From Phycisphaerales bacterium (GTDB lineage: Bacteria > Planctomycetota > Phycisphaerae > Phycisphaerales > UBA1924), in assembly GCA_020427635.1 (NCBI GenBank), contig JAGQOH010000032.1:1-37435 (forward strand): a stretch of 37,435 nucleotides of DNA. Direction: 5' to 3'. Below, piece after piece: positions 8,191 through 17,288 of the stretch (its first letter is position 1; each line of letters starts with the position of its first letter). The translations under genes and the position numbers were made by a program. Below the pieces are notes generated by a model. The model was not told the origin of the DNA, did no database searches, and saw only the letters and a list, made by a program, of their open reading frames with translations.

Positions 8191-10026
8191 ATGGCACTGG
8201 ACGCCCAAACACTCACCACACTCGCTGCGGGCGAGCCCATTTCCGCTTTCTCTGCCGCGCTGGTCGCAATTCTGACCGGCGCCGGCCTCGTCGCGCTGCT
8301 TGCACAACGACTTCGCTTGCCAACTATCCCGGCTTACTTGATCACGGGCGTGGTGCTTGGGCCATCGGCGATCAATGTCATGGGCCGCGCCGAACAAGTG
8401 CATGGCGGTTCCACCGGTGCGCTCGACTTCGTGGGCGATCTCGCGGTGGTCCTGCTCATGTTTGGCATTGGACTGCATCTGGATCTTTCGACCTTGCGCC
8501 GAGGCATGGCGCCGATGCTCGTCGCAGCCGCATTCAGCACGTTGCTTAGTACGCTCCTGCTCTGGCCTGCTGCGACGTTGCTCGGCGCCAGCGCAACGAC
8601 AGCGCTCGTGCTCGCGATGGCAGGTGCGCTGTCATCGACCGCGGTGGTATTGCGTCTGTTGCAAGAACGACGCGAGTTGCATCGTCAACATGGGCGCGTG
8701 GCGCTGGCCATTCTGCTCGTGCAAGACATGGTCGTGCCCGCGATGCTCATCGTGGTGCCTCTGCTCGCGCCGCAGTCGGCCACCGACGCAGCCCTCGACA
8801 CCAGTCCATCGTCAAACATGTTTGTGCGGGCGGGCCTGACGGTTGTGGCGATCCTCGGCATCGTCGTGCTCGGGCGCTATGCCTTGCCGCTTGTGCTTGA
8901 CTTCGCGTCCAAGTGCGGCGCCCGCTCGATGGAAGTGCTCACTATTCTTTCGCTTGCGTTCGCCATGGGCGCGGCGAGCATCACCCAACTGCTTGGGTTG
9001 AGCCCGGCGCTCGGCGCTTTTCTGGGTGGCTTCCTGCTGAGCGGTACGCTATTCCGCCATGCGCTTGCGGGCCAGATCGGCACGCTTCGCGATGTCGCGC
9101 TCGCCATCTTCTTCACGGTCATTGGCATGCGACTCGATTTGGCGGCGGCGGCGGATCACCTTCCCACAATCCTCTTGGGGCTTGCAGGGCTCATCGTGCT
9201 CAAGACGATCGCGCTCACACTCAGCATCTGGTTCGTTGGCTCGACGCTGCGCATCGCGCTCACGGTCGCACTCGCGCTTGCAGGTGGAGGAGAGTTTGCG
9301 TTGGTCATCTTCAACGTTGCGGAAGACGCAGGCGCGCTCCCCAAGACCCTCACGACCACCGCCACCACGATCATCGTGCTGTCGATGTTGCTCATCGCGC
9401 CATCCATGGCCTTTGCGCGCATGATCGCTTCGAAATGGAGACTCGCCGCGGTCCCACCTTGGGGCAAGCGCGCCACGGCTCTGCTGGACACGCATGCACA
9501 TGACGACCCGAACGCCCATCCCTTGCGTCACGTCATCGTCGCGGGGTTTGGTCTTGTCGGGCGCGCCGTCTCCGATCGCCTTATCAACGCAGGTGATCGC
9601 GTGACGGTCATCGAAATGAACATGCAAACGGTGCAACGCCAGCAACGCCTCGGGCGGGCATTTGTCTTTGGCGATGTCTCGGACCCCGCGGTGCTCGAAA
9701 GCGCGGGCCTGCTCGAAGCGGATGCGCTGATCCTCACGATTCCGGATGAGCACGCGGTTGCCGCCGCCTGCACCACGGCCCGCGCGCTCCGCCCAGACCT
9801 CTTTATTGTCGCGCGCGCGAGCTATATGAGCCGCGGCGTGCTTGCCAAGTCACTCGGCGCAAACGCGGTCGTTGTCGAAGAGATCGTGACAGCCGAGGCC
9901 ATGGAGAAGATCGTCGAACACGAGTTGCAAGTGCGCGCGGGTGAGGTGCCCGTTACACCAGCCCCTTCGCCCCAAGCCAGCGCTCCGCATCCAACGCCGC
10001 CTGACAGCCCATCCCCGCAGCCGTGA
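8191..10026 (+). CDS. Kef-type cation:proton antiporter with TrkA-N domain (CPA2)
   Basis: A 611-aa monovalent cation/proton antiporter. Residues about 15-430 form the CPA2 membrane domain, with LPTIPAYLITGVVLGP, ALSSTAVVLRLL and ILLVQDMVVPAML (compare LSSTA and LFQD in KefC). From residue 447 a cytosolic TrkA-N/RCK domain begins with HVIVAGFGLVGRAV, a nucleotide-binding GxGxxG, and continues through FGDVSDPAVLESAG and ILTIPDEHA. It should control K+ or Na+ and pH balance. The last 25 or so residues are a Pro/Ser-rich tail encoded antisense to the end of trxB (74-bp overlap), an unusual feature. The start is ATG 8191 with no Shine-Dalgarno but a -10-like hexamer just upstream. Confidence 0.9.
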   Translation: MALDAQTLTTLAAGEPISAFSAALVAILTGAGLVALLAQRLRLPTIPAYLITGVVLGPSAINVMGRAEQVHGGSTGALDFVGDLAVVLLMFGIGLHLDLSTLRRGMAPMLVAAAFSTLLSTLLLWPAATLLGASATTALVLAMAGALSSTAVVLRLLQERRELHRQHGRVALAILLVQDMVVPAMLIVVPLLAPQSATDAALDTSPSSNMFVRAGLTVVAILGIVVLGRYALPLVLDFASKCGARSMEVLTILSLAFAMGAASITQLLGLSPALGAFLGGFLLSGTLFRHALAGQIGTLRDVALAIFFTVIGMRLDLAAAADHLPTILLGLAGLIVLKTIALTLSIWFVGSTLRIALTVALALAGGGEFALVIFNVAEDAGALPKTLTTTATTIIVLSMLLIAPSMAFARMIASKWRLAAVPPWGKRATALLDTHAHDDPNAHPLRHVIVAGFGLVGRAVSDRLINAGDRVTVIEMNMQTVQRQQRLGRAFVFGDVSDPAVLESAGLLEADALILTIPDEHAVAAACTTARALRPDLFIVARASYMSRGVLAKSLGANAVVVEEIVTAEAMEKIVEHELQVRAGEVPVTPAPSPQASAPHPTPPDSPSPQP

Positions 10027-10927
10027 TGGCCTGGCGATATTCCGCATCGGCGACATCGCCTGCTGCGAACACGCCATCGATGTTCGTCGCGCTGTGGCGT
10101 GTCTTCAGTTCGACATAGCCCTTCTGTGTCAGTGCGATGCCGCTGTCTTTGAGAAACCCTGTCGCGGGCGTGTGCCCAATCGCGATGAAGAGCCCGCCAA
10201 CTTCGATCGTTGAATGTTCGCCCGTCTGCGTGTCCTTCAGTTCCAGCGCTTCGATATAGCCATCGCCCTTTACATCGACGACAACCTTGTTCCACAAGAC
10301 TTCGGCATTGGGCTTGCCCAAGAAGCGCTGCTGCATCACCTTCGAGGCGCGCAGCTCATCGCGGCGGTGGATCACGCTGACCGTGCTCGCAAACTTCGTG
10401 AGATAGGTCGCTTCTTCCATGGCCGTATCGCCACCACCGACGACCGCCAGACGCTTGCCGCGAAAGTTAGGCAGTGCGCCATCGCACACCGCGCACGCCG
10501 AGACGCCGCCACCTGCGCGGGCCAAGCGCATCTCGTTGTCGAGACCGATCCAGTTCGCGGTCGCGCCCGTGGCGATGACGACCGCGTGCGCCTGGATCGT
10601 CTGCCCGTCGGCCAATTCCAACTCAAATGGCTTGCGATCGAAGTGGCACTTCACGACATCGTCTTCGATCACCTGCGTGCCGAAGCGTTCGGCCTGCTTG
10701 CGGAACTTGTCCATCATGTCCGGGCCGGTCACACCATCGGGAAAGCCCGGATAGTTCTCGACCTCCGTCGTCAGCATCAACTGTCCGCCGGGAAGCACCG
10801 GGGCGGGATTGCTCTTGGGTACACCGATCACGCAGACCGGATCGAGATTCGCGCGCGCCGCATAGATCGACGCGGTCCATCCCGCAGGCCCCGAACCAAT
10901 GATCACCACCTTGTGCGGCTCAGCCAT
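9953..10927 (-). CDS. trxB: Thioredoxin reductase
   Basis: An FAD enzyme that reduces thioredoxin with NADPH in the cytoplasm; 324 aa, the usual length. It shows the FAD-binding GSGPAGWTASIYAARA, GGQLMLTTEVENYPGFP, the redox pair C145-AV-C148 in CAVCDGA, an NADPH-binding GGGDTAMEEA with HRRDELRAS (187-195), and the C-terminal FAD motif GVFAAGDVAD followed by QAITAAGMGCQAALDAERWL. It lies 35 bases downstream of a secreted-protein gene and is probably third in an operon led by the UbiD-family gene. Its 3' end overlaps the convergent antiporter gene by 74 bases; since the C-terminal motif is standard, trxB is the ancestral reader of that stretch. Confidence 0.96.
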   Translation of the reverse strand: MAEPHKVVIIGSGPAGWTASIYAARANLDPVCVIGVPKSNPAPVLPGGQLMLTTEVENYPGFPDGVTGPDMMDKFRKQAERFGTQVIEDDVVKCHFDRKPFELELADGQTIQAHAVVIATGATANWIGLDNEMRLARAGGGVSACAVCDGALPNFRGKRLAVVGGGDTAMEEATYLTKFASTVSVIHRRDELRASKVMQQRFLGKPNAEVLWNKVVVDVKGDGYIEALELKDTQTGEHSTIEVGGLFIAIGHTPATGFLKDSGIALTQKGYVELKTRHSATNIDGVFAAGDVADAEYRQAITAAGMGCQAALDAERWLGAKGLV

Positions 10928-10962
10928 CCATCCCCCACTGTTTCCGTGTGCCCTAGGAGAAA

Positions 10963-12762
10963 CTACTCATGCGCCCCGCGCCCGCGCTGCATGCTGAACA
11001 GCGGCGGCCAGAAGATCATGTCGTCGTCATACGACCTCGCGCCGTTGTCCACGCCGTCCGGACCAACCGAATAGAGCACGAAGGTATTCCGATCGACTTC
11101 GACGGTGGGGCCGGCGGCGCCGGATGCACTCCCGGAACCTGCAGTCAATTCCGCGAGCATGGCATCGCGGTTGAGCGAGCCATCCGCGTTGAGCACGCCC
11201 GAGCCCTTCAACATTTCACGGATCAGGTCGCCATTGGGCCCGTCCAATTGTGTTGCGATCTCGTCAACGACCTGCCCCGGCTCGATATCTTGCTCATCAA
11301 ACTGGGCCAGCTGCTCTTCGGTTGCGCCCATGTTCTTGAGCGCCTCGCGTGCCGCAGCCATCCCTTGCTGCATCGCTGATGGCCCATCGCTCCCTTCGTC
11401 TCCACCCTCCCCCGGCAGCGCAATGTCCCACACACCGGGGCGACCGGCGATCTCCACGCGCTGTCCCGTGCCGGGCACGAAGTACAGGAGCTCATCGAGC
11501 CCCTTCTCCCAATCGTTGTACTTGTACGCGTCAAGGTTCTGCTTGAGCGACGGCACATAGGTCGGCTGCAGGCGCACGATCTCGCGCGCCGGGTGCTCGA
11601 AGTCGAGCGTGTATCCCGCGCCGCCCATGGCGCAACGCGTGCCCGCAAGTTCGACGACGAGCTTCTGCCGCAGCGGCAAGAGCGCCCCGGCATCACCCGC
11701 GAGCGCCACGATGGCGGCGTAGTGGCGATGATCCATCTTCTGAAAATCCGTGGGCAGCTTGAGCAACGGATCCCACCACTCGAAGGTCCAGCGCGTGGCG
11801 TAGTCGCCCAGCACGACGTCGACCTGCTTGAGCGTTTCGATCACGCCCGCGTGGCCGCTTGCCACTTCGCGCCACTTTGCGGATTCATTGAAGAGCATGA
11901 TCGGGCGCTCGGCGGTCGTGGCACGCGCCATGGCGACCGCGAAGGCGTCAACACCGTCTGGGCCACCCAGCGTCGATTCGATCAATTGCTCGACGAACAG
12001 TTTCGTGAGGTCGGGCGGGCGGACGCGCATGATGTAGAGCTCGCGCTCTTCCATCGATGCGACGACCTTGGCGATGCCTTTGCCCGTCATTTGCTTGGCG
12101 CGCTGCCCGCGGTAGGCCAAGTCGCGCATCTGCCCGCACAACTGGATCATCAGATCCATCGCAGTGCGTTTCTCGACGATGGTCTCGCGATCGGCGAGGT
12201 AGCGATAGAACCACAGCAGATCCTCATAGCGCTCAAGGCCCTCGTCGCCTTTGCCCTCCGCAAGCAAGCGATTCGCCTCGACGGTCACCAGCAGGTGCAT
12301 TTGGGCGACACCATTAAAATATGTGTACTCCGCACCCGCGAGCATGCCCTCCGCGCCGAGGGTGATGCACAGCCCGCGCTCTGCCCACGCGCTCTCCACC
12401 GCGTCGCGCCCGAATGGCAGGGCGAACATCCATCGCTTGGTCGCATCGCCAACTTGCTCGAGCGCCTCGAGCACCTTCACCTGCGCGTCACCCTGCGCCC
12501 AGGTTGCCAGTGCATCCCACTCCGCATCGTCCGGCGACAAGAAGCTGCATCGCTTGAACGCCAGCGTGCGCAGCCCCCGCTCGGACACGGGCGGCTCATC
12601 CATGGCGGCGAGCGCCGGGAACAGCTCGGCTTCGATCGCCTTGTTGCCCGGGACCAGGCCCGCCTGCCGATTCGCGCGATCGACCCAATCGTCGCCCTGG
12701 GCAGCTGCACTGAGCCCCACCACCACACTCGCCATCACTGCCCATCGCGCCAGGATCGTCAC
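10963..12762 (-). CDS. Secreted protein of unknown function
   Basis: A 599-aa protein with an N-terminal signal peptide (cleavage likely after SAAAQG). The bulk is helical and rich in W, R and E with no recognised enzyme motif. Near the C-terminus VLYSVGPDGVDNG followed by DDDMIFWPP resembles a tail I associate with planctomycete exported proteins and, loosely, with calcium-binding tails of GspG-type pseudopilins. The start is a GTG at 12760-12762, supported by CAGGGGGT a few bases upstream and by a 4-base GTGA overlap with the preceding UbiD-family stop, implying translational coupling. A later ATG at codon 10 would spoil the signal peptide. Function unknown. Confidence 0.82.
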   Translation of the reverse strand: MTILARWAVMASVVVGLSAAAQGDDWVDRANRQAGLVPGNKAIEAELFPALAAMDEPPVSERGLRTLAFKRCSFLSPDDAEWDALATWAQGDAQVKVLEALEQVGDATKRWMFALPFGRDAVESAWAERGLCITLGAEGMLAGAEYTYFNGVAQMHLLVTVEANRLLAEGKGDEGLERYEDLLWFYRYLADRETIVEKRTAMDLMIQLCGQMRDLAYRGQRAKQMTGKGIAKVVASMEERELYIMRVRPPDLTKLFVEQLIESTLGGPDGVDAFAVAMARATTAERPIMLFNESAKWREVASGHAGVIETLKQVDVVLGDYATRWTFEWWDPLLKLPTDFQKMDHRHYAAIVALAGDAGALLPLRQKLVVELAGTRCAMGGAGYTLDFEHPAREIVRLQPTYVPSLKQNLDAYKYNDWEKGLDELLYFVPGTGQRVEIAGRPGVWDIALPGEGGDEGSDGPSAMQQGMAAAREALKNMGATEEQLAQFDEQDIEPGQVVDEIATQLDGPNGDLIREMLKGSGVLNADGSLNRDAMLAELTAGSGSASGAAGPTVEVDRNTFVLYSVGPDGVDNGARSYDDDMIFWPPLFSMQRGRGAHE

Positions 12763-14861
12763 GTTCGTACCCCCTGCAGGTGCTTCGCTTGCCTCGAGTC
12801 GCCCGCGCCCCCATCCGAGGGCCCGGGCCCCGATTCTAAGAACTCCGCCACGCCGTACTCATCCATCCGACGATCAACCAGGTCTCGCGTTCCCTGGTCC
12901 ATCGCAATGACCGGGGGCCACTGCCGCACCGCCAGGCCGCGGCGGTGCCCGGGCGACTTGGTGGTCGCATCAAAGATCAGGCTCCCCGCGGCCGCGGGGA
13001 CCGCGTCGCGCGAGGGATCCATGTTCGCCAGCCAGAAGAACAGGGCCTCGTCTACCCGTCCGGTGTCGACCCATGCGTCCAGGAGCACCACCCACGCGGG
13101 AAGCCCACTGACTTGGGCCAGGGCACTCTGGATCGCCTCACTGCCCGCTTCGGGCGCGATCGTGGCGAATAGCCAGCCGGGGGCGGCAGGCGGAATCGAT
13201 GCCCGACCAATCCCCTCGATCGCCTCGACCCGCTCCAGCACGCCCTCTTCACCTCGCCAGTCGCGTCCAACGCCCCCCACCGCGACGCCGTGGACCTCTT
13301 CGCCCTTGATGGTGCGCGTGCAGTCGAAGCCGATCTTGCCGCCTGCGCCAAGGGCAGGCGCTGCATGGTCGAGAATGTCCAGGGGCCCGTGCGCGCGCTC
13401 GAGGTCACGGCGCGGATCGCAATGCTCAGCCATCGCCCGCAAGACGGCGCGCAGATCATGCACATCGACGTCGGCATCGACCACGATCACGCACTTCGTC
13501 CAGGCCATCTGGCCCGCGCCCCACACTGCGTGCATCACGCGCCGCGCCTGCATCGGATACTGCTTGTTGATCGCAATAATTGCACAATTGTGGAACGCGC
13601 CGAACATGGGCAGGTCGTAGTCGACGATGTCAGGGATCAGTGTGCGCAACAACGGCAGGAAGATGCGCTCCGTCGCCTTGCCCAGGTAGTAGTCTTCCTG
13701 GGGCGGCATGCCGACGATGGTGGTCGGGTAGATCGCATCGCGCCGATGCGTCATCGCGGTGACTTCGACGATCGGGTAGCGATCGGGCAGCGAATAGAAC
13801 CCGGTGTGATCGCCAAAAGGACCCTCGAATACCGCGCCGGGGCCCAATTCGCCCCCATCATCAGGGTTAAACCCGGGTGGGTCAGCCTCGGTCGATACGT
13901 ACCCCTCGATCACGATTTCCGCGTTTGCAGGCACGTACACGGGCACCGTGCGCGCCTTGACCATCGGAATTCCCGAGCCGTTCAGGAACCCGGCCATAAG
14001 CAGTTCGCTCATGCCGGGCGGCAATGGCGCGGTCGCGGCATACGGCAACACACTCTCGCCACCCAAAACGATGGCAACCGGCATTGGCTTGCCAAGCCTC
14101 TTCCAGCTTCGCCAGTGTGCCGCGCCGTCGTGGTGCATGTGCCAATGCATTGCCAGTCGACGCTTGCCAAGCAGCTGCAGGCGGTACATGCCTATGTTGT
14201 GCGAACGCGGACGCTCGGCGCGCGCATCGTCCGCGTGAATGCTGTGAACGCCTGCAAAGGTGATGTATCGACCGCGGATGTGGGCGTCGTCCCAGTCGAC
14301 ACCTGCGATCGCGCGGTTGATGTCTCGCGGCGCGCCGACTGCCTGCAAATCGCCATCCAGGGGCCAGCAGCGAATCATGGGCAGCTTGGTGAGATCGACC
14401 TTGTCGCCCAGGTACATGATCTGTTGACACACGCCGGTGCGCACGCGCTTCGGACCGACCCGCGCGAGTGGACTGAGTTTGCTCAACAGCTTGAGCCCTT
14501 CGCGCCAGCCGCGCGGCGGATCGGGCTTTGCGAAGAAACCGATCCGATCGGCAAGCTGGGCAAAGGTCGCGCCCAAGGCCAGTTCCATGCGGCGATAGCT
14601 TCCGTAGGCGTTGATGAGCAACGGGAAGTCCGAGCCCTCGACATTCTCAAAGAGCATGGCATAGCCGCCGCGGTCGAAATGCAGCGGGTCGGCATCGCGG
14701 GCGGTGTCACTTGGCGGGTTGGCGCACCGCGACTTGCTCATGCGGTCGGCAAGCTCAGCAACCTCGAGCAACGGCGAGACGGGCGCCTTGATGCGCACCA
14801 GCTCGCCCCGGGCTTCGAGGTCCTGGGCAAAGTCGCGCAATGTGGGGAAGGTCGGCGGCAT
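12759..14861 (-). CDS. UbiD-family prenylated-FMN decarboxylase, long form
   Basis: UbiD-type enzymes decarboxylate aromatic or unsaturated acids with prenylated FMN. Conserved regions are HNIGMYRLQLLGKRRLAMHW (221-240, cofactor-binding Arg and neighbours), the catalytic EGPFGDHTG (E346, D351), IYPTTIVGMPPQEDYYLG and KCVIVVDADVDVHD. At 700 aa it is longer than E. coli UbiD (about 500 aa); the extra C-terminal part with FWLANMDPSRD and DATTKSPGHRRG resembles the long decarboxylases annotated for menaquinone biosynthesis (futalosine-type). That role is likely but not shown here, since no mqn genes or ubiX are in the window. It is divergent from an ABC transporter operon and coupled to the following gene. 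Confidence 0.9.
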   Translation of the reverse strand: MPPTFPTLRDFAQDLEARGELVRIKAPVSPLLEVAELADRMSKSRCANPPSDTARDADPLHFDRGGYAMLFENVEGSDFPLLINAYGSYRRMELALGATFAQLADRIGFFAKPDPPRGWREGLKLLSKLSPLARVGPKRVRTGVCQQIMYLGDKVDLTKLPMIRCWPLDGDLQAVGAPRDINRAIAGVDWDDAHIRGRYITFAGVHSIHADDARAERPRSHNIGMYRLQLLGKRRLAMHWHMHHDGAAHWRSWKRLGKPMPVAIVLGGESVLPYAATAPLPPGMSELLMAGFLNGSGIPMVKARTVPVYVPANAEIVIEGYVSTEADPPGFNPDDGGELGPGAVFEGPFGDHTGFYSLPDRYPIVEVTAMTHRRDAIYPTTIVGMPPQEDYYLGKATERIFLPLLRTLIPDIVDYDLPMFGAFHNCAIIAINKQYPMQARRVMHAVWGAGQMAWTKCVIVVDADVDVHDLRAVLRAMAEHCDPRRDLERAHGPLDILDHAAPALGAGGKIGFDCTRTIKGEEVHGVAVGGVGRDWRGEEGVLERVEAIEGIGRASIPPAAPGWLFATIAPEAGSEAIQSALAQVSGLPAWVVLLDAWVDTGRVDEALFFWLANMDPSRDAVPAAAGSLIFDATTKSPGHRRGLAVRQWPPVIAMDQGTRDLVDRRMDEYGVAEFLESGPGPSDGGAGDSRQAKHLQGVRT

Positions 14862-14876
14862 GGGTCGAGCATGGTA
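14862..14876 (-). promoter_or_regulatory. Candidate short-leader -10 for the UbiD-family gene
   Basis: On the minus strand TACCAT (14871-14876) ends 9 bases before the ATG, with no Shine-Dalgarno between. A plus-strand TATTGT (14875-14880) overlaps it and could serve the divergent ABC transporter genes. Confidence 0.35.
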
Positions 14877-14965
14877 TTGTCCCGGACTGATTCCGCGCGT
14901 CCGAGGCCCGTTTTTCTCGATTGGGCCGCAATGAAAGCCCCCGGGCTCCCAAAGAACCCATTGCC

Positions 14966-16078
14966 ATGACCACCACGGCGAGCCCGACGATGACCACCAC
15001 GCGAAGCCGGGGCGAGGATGCCTACGCGATCGACCTGCGCAATGTGCACAAGGTGTACCGGGGCAAGGTGCATGCCTTGCGCGGGATCGACATGCGCGTG
15101 GGCAAGGGCGAGGTGTTCGGGCTGTTGGGCCCCAACGGCGCGGGCAAGAGCACGCTCGTGAAGATCCTGATGACCGTGATTCGCCCGACGAAGCAGGAAG
15201 GGCATGTGCTGGGCCAGCCCGTGGGGCACAAGGCGACGCTCAGCAAAGTGGGCTATTTGCCTGAGCATCACACGTTCCCGGGGTATCTGACCGGCGCACA
15301 GATTCTCGATTTCTATGGCGCTATATCGGGCGTGGAGCGGAGCGCGCGCAAGCAGCGCGCGCCGGCGCTGCTCGAACTCGTCGGCATGCGGGATTGGGCG
15401 AACAAGAAGGTCAAGGGCTATTCAAAGGGCATGCGCCAGCGCGTCGGCATCGCGCAGGCGCTGATGAACGATCCACAGTTGGTGCTGCTCGATGAGCCAA
15501 CGGATGGCGTTGACCCGGAGGGTCGGCGTGACATTCGCAACCTGGTGAGCCAGCTGCGCGATGAAGGGCGCACGGTATTCATCAACAGCCACTTGTTGAC
15601 TGAGCTCGAGGCGGTGTGCGATCGCGTGGCGATCCTCGTGCAGGGCGTTGTCGAGCGACAAGGCACAATTGACTTGCTGACACAGGACAAGCGGCGGTAT
15701 GAGATCGAGCTCGCGGGGCTCAAGGAGCCCAACATGGCGTTGGGCGCGTTGCGCACGCTGCCGCAGGTTGCGCTGGATGAGAAGGAATCGTTGGATTCAG
15801 CATCACTTGCGAAGCGCGTTGGCGCGACGGGTGTGCTTGCAACGGGCGAAACCATCGAGTTCGATCGCAACATCATTCGCGTGGCGACAGATGATGCGGA
15901 TGTTGTGCAGCCTGTGTTGGACGTGCTGCGTCGGGCGGGGCTGACGATCAAGAGCATGCGCCCACTTCGACCATCGCTCGAAGACCTCTTCATGGAAGCG
16001 GTGCGTGACAAGCAAACGGGCGAAGTGCTCAAGCCCGGGGCGGCACGCAATCCCAAGAAGCGCGGAGGTGGCGCATGA
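14966..16078 (+). CDS. ABC transporter ATP-binding protein
   Basis: The 370-aa ATPase of an ABC-2 type export system. It has Walker A GPNGAGKS (55-62), the signature region YSKGMRQRVGIAQAL, Walker B LVLLDEPTDGVDP, and the switch His in FINSHLLTELE. The C-terminal extension (VATDDADVVQPVLDVLRRAG...SLEDLFMEAV) is typical of drug or exporter ATPases of the DRA/CcmA-like group. ATG 14966 is preferred; an in-frame TTG lies 45 bases upstream, and neither has a clear Shine-Dalgarno. The stop overlaps the permease start by 4 bases (ATGA), so the two are coupled. The substrate is unknown. Confidence 0.92.
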   Translation: MTTTASPTMTTTRSRGEDAYAIDLRNVHKVYRGKVHALRGIDMRVGKGEVFGLLGPNGAGKSTLVKILMTVIRPTKQEGHVLGQPVGHKATLSKVGYLPEHHTFPGYLTGAQILDFYGAISGVERSARKQRAPALLELVGMRDWANKKVKGYSKGMRQRVGIAQALMNDPQLVLLDEPTDGVDPEGRRDIRNLVSQLRDEGRTVFINSHLLTELEAVCDRVAILVQGVVERQGTIDLLTQDKRRYEIELAGLKEPNMALGALRTLPQVALDEKESLDSASLAKRVGATGVLATGETIEFDRNIIRVATDDADVVQPVLDVLRRAGLTIKSMRPLRPSLEDLFMEAVRDKQTGEVLKPGAARNPKKRGGGA

Positions 16079-17286
16079 AAATGGCGCAAACCAAAGCGTT
16101 GTTTGTAGACGCGTATCGCGAGCTGAACGCGAAGAAAATGTTCTGGCTCGTGCTGTTGCTGTCGGGCCTCGTCGTTGCGGCGTTTGCGATGGTGACCATC
16201 AACGACCGCGGCATCCAAGTGCTGTTCTGGACACTCGATATGCCGGTCTTTTCGACGAAGACCATGAGCGTGGAGTTGTTCTATAAGCAACTCTTCCTGG
16301 CTTGGGGCATTGGCTTTTGGCTCACCTGGATCGCGGCAATCCTGGCACTGGTTTCGACATCAGGCATGATTCCGGACTTCGTGTCAGGTGGCGCCATCGA
16401 ACTGACCCTGAGCAAGCCCATCGGGCGAGCGCGGCTGTTTCTGACCAAGTATGTGACTGGCTTGGTGTTCGTTGCGCTGCAGGTGGCGGTGTTCTCATTC
16501 GCCTGCATCTTGGTGTTTGGACTCCGCGCGGGGTATTGGGAACCTCGGATCTTGCTGGCGATTCCGATCGTCGTACTCTTCTACAGCTACATCTATTGCG
16601 TGTGCGCGTTGGTTGGACTGCTGTCTCGCTCGGCGTTGACAGCGTTGCTGGTGACGATTCTGTTCTGGTTCGTCGTGTTTTTGTTCAACGCCGCGGATGC
16701 CGCTTTGCTGCAGTTTCAGAAGCAGTCCGAGGCTGAAACGCGCCAAAGCGAGACGCGGATCGCAGCCATCGACGTGCAGATCGATGCCTTGAAGGCTCGG
16801 TTAGAAAAGGAAACGACCGACGAGGGTCGCGATGCGATGCAGGGCCGCATCGATCGGCGCATCACGGAACGCGACACGGAAGCGGAGAAAGCGGCCGGCA
16901 GCCGCGGCACGGCGGGCACCATTTCCAAGTGGCATCGGGGCGTATACATCGCAAAGACTGTGCTTCCCAAGACGGGCGAGACGACCGGACTGCTCAGTCG
17001 CTATCTCGTCTCCGAAGAAGAAGAGGCTTCGCGAGCAGAAGCCCATGCCGACGAGGGTTCCTCGGGTGGCGGCGCGAAGGTCACCATTGAGGCTGGCGAG
17101 AGCGATAGTGGCATCACAGGCGATCGCACTCCGCCGCGCCAGGGTGACACGGAGGCGGAGGCTGCCAAGGCGTTGCAAGCAGAGTTTCGCGGGCGCTCAC
17201 TCTTCTGGATCATCGGGACATCTGTGATCTTCGAGTTCGTCGTCCTCGGTGCAGCGACACTGATCTTCGTTCGTCGCGACTTCTAG
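16075..17286 (+). CDS. ABC-2 type transporter permease
   Basis: A 403-aa permease partnering with the ATPase encoded just upstream (4-base ATGA overlap). Five or so hydrophobic helices are packed in residues about 20-210, followed by a long hydrophilic segment (about 213-375) and one final helix ending FVRRDF. FVSGGAIELTLSKPIGRARL matches the ABC-2 permease pattern in which the ATPase coupling helix lies. The hydrophilic segment begins with a likely coiled coil (QKQSEAETRQSETRIAAIDV...LKARLEKET) and ends acidic and Glu/Gly-rich. It ends 2 bases before the convergent esterase gene. Cargo unknown. Confidence 0.88.
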   Translation: MKMAQTKALFVDAYRELNAKKMFWLVLLLSGLVVAAFAMVTINDRGIQVLFWTLDMPVFSTKTMSVELFYKQLFLAWGIGFWLTWIAAILALVSTSGMIPDFVSGGAIELTLSKPIGRARLFLTKYVTGLVFVALQVAVFSFACILVFGLRAGYWEPRILLAIPIVVLFYSYIYCVCALVGLLSRSALTALLVTILFWFVVFLFNAADAALLQFQKQSEAETRQSETRIAAIDVQIDALKARLEKETTDEGRDAMQGRIDRRITERDTEAEKAAGSRGTAGTISKWHRGVYIAKTVLPKTGETTGLLSRYLVSEEEEASRAEAHADEGSSGGGAKVTIEAGESDSGITGDRTPPRQGDTEAEAAKALQAEFRGRSLFWIIGTSVIFEFVVLGAATLIFVRRDF

Positions 17287-17288
17287 CC

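Noticed and set aside
11593..13620. 675-aa open frame on the plus strand
   Set aside because: Antisense to the secreted protein and UbiD-family genes; no protein-like features.
13290..14969. 559-aa open frame on the plus strand
   Set aside because: Antisense to the UbiD-family gene, whose motifs are clear.
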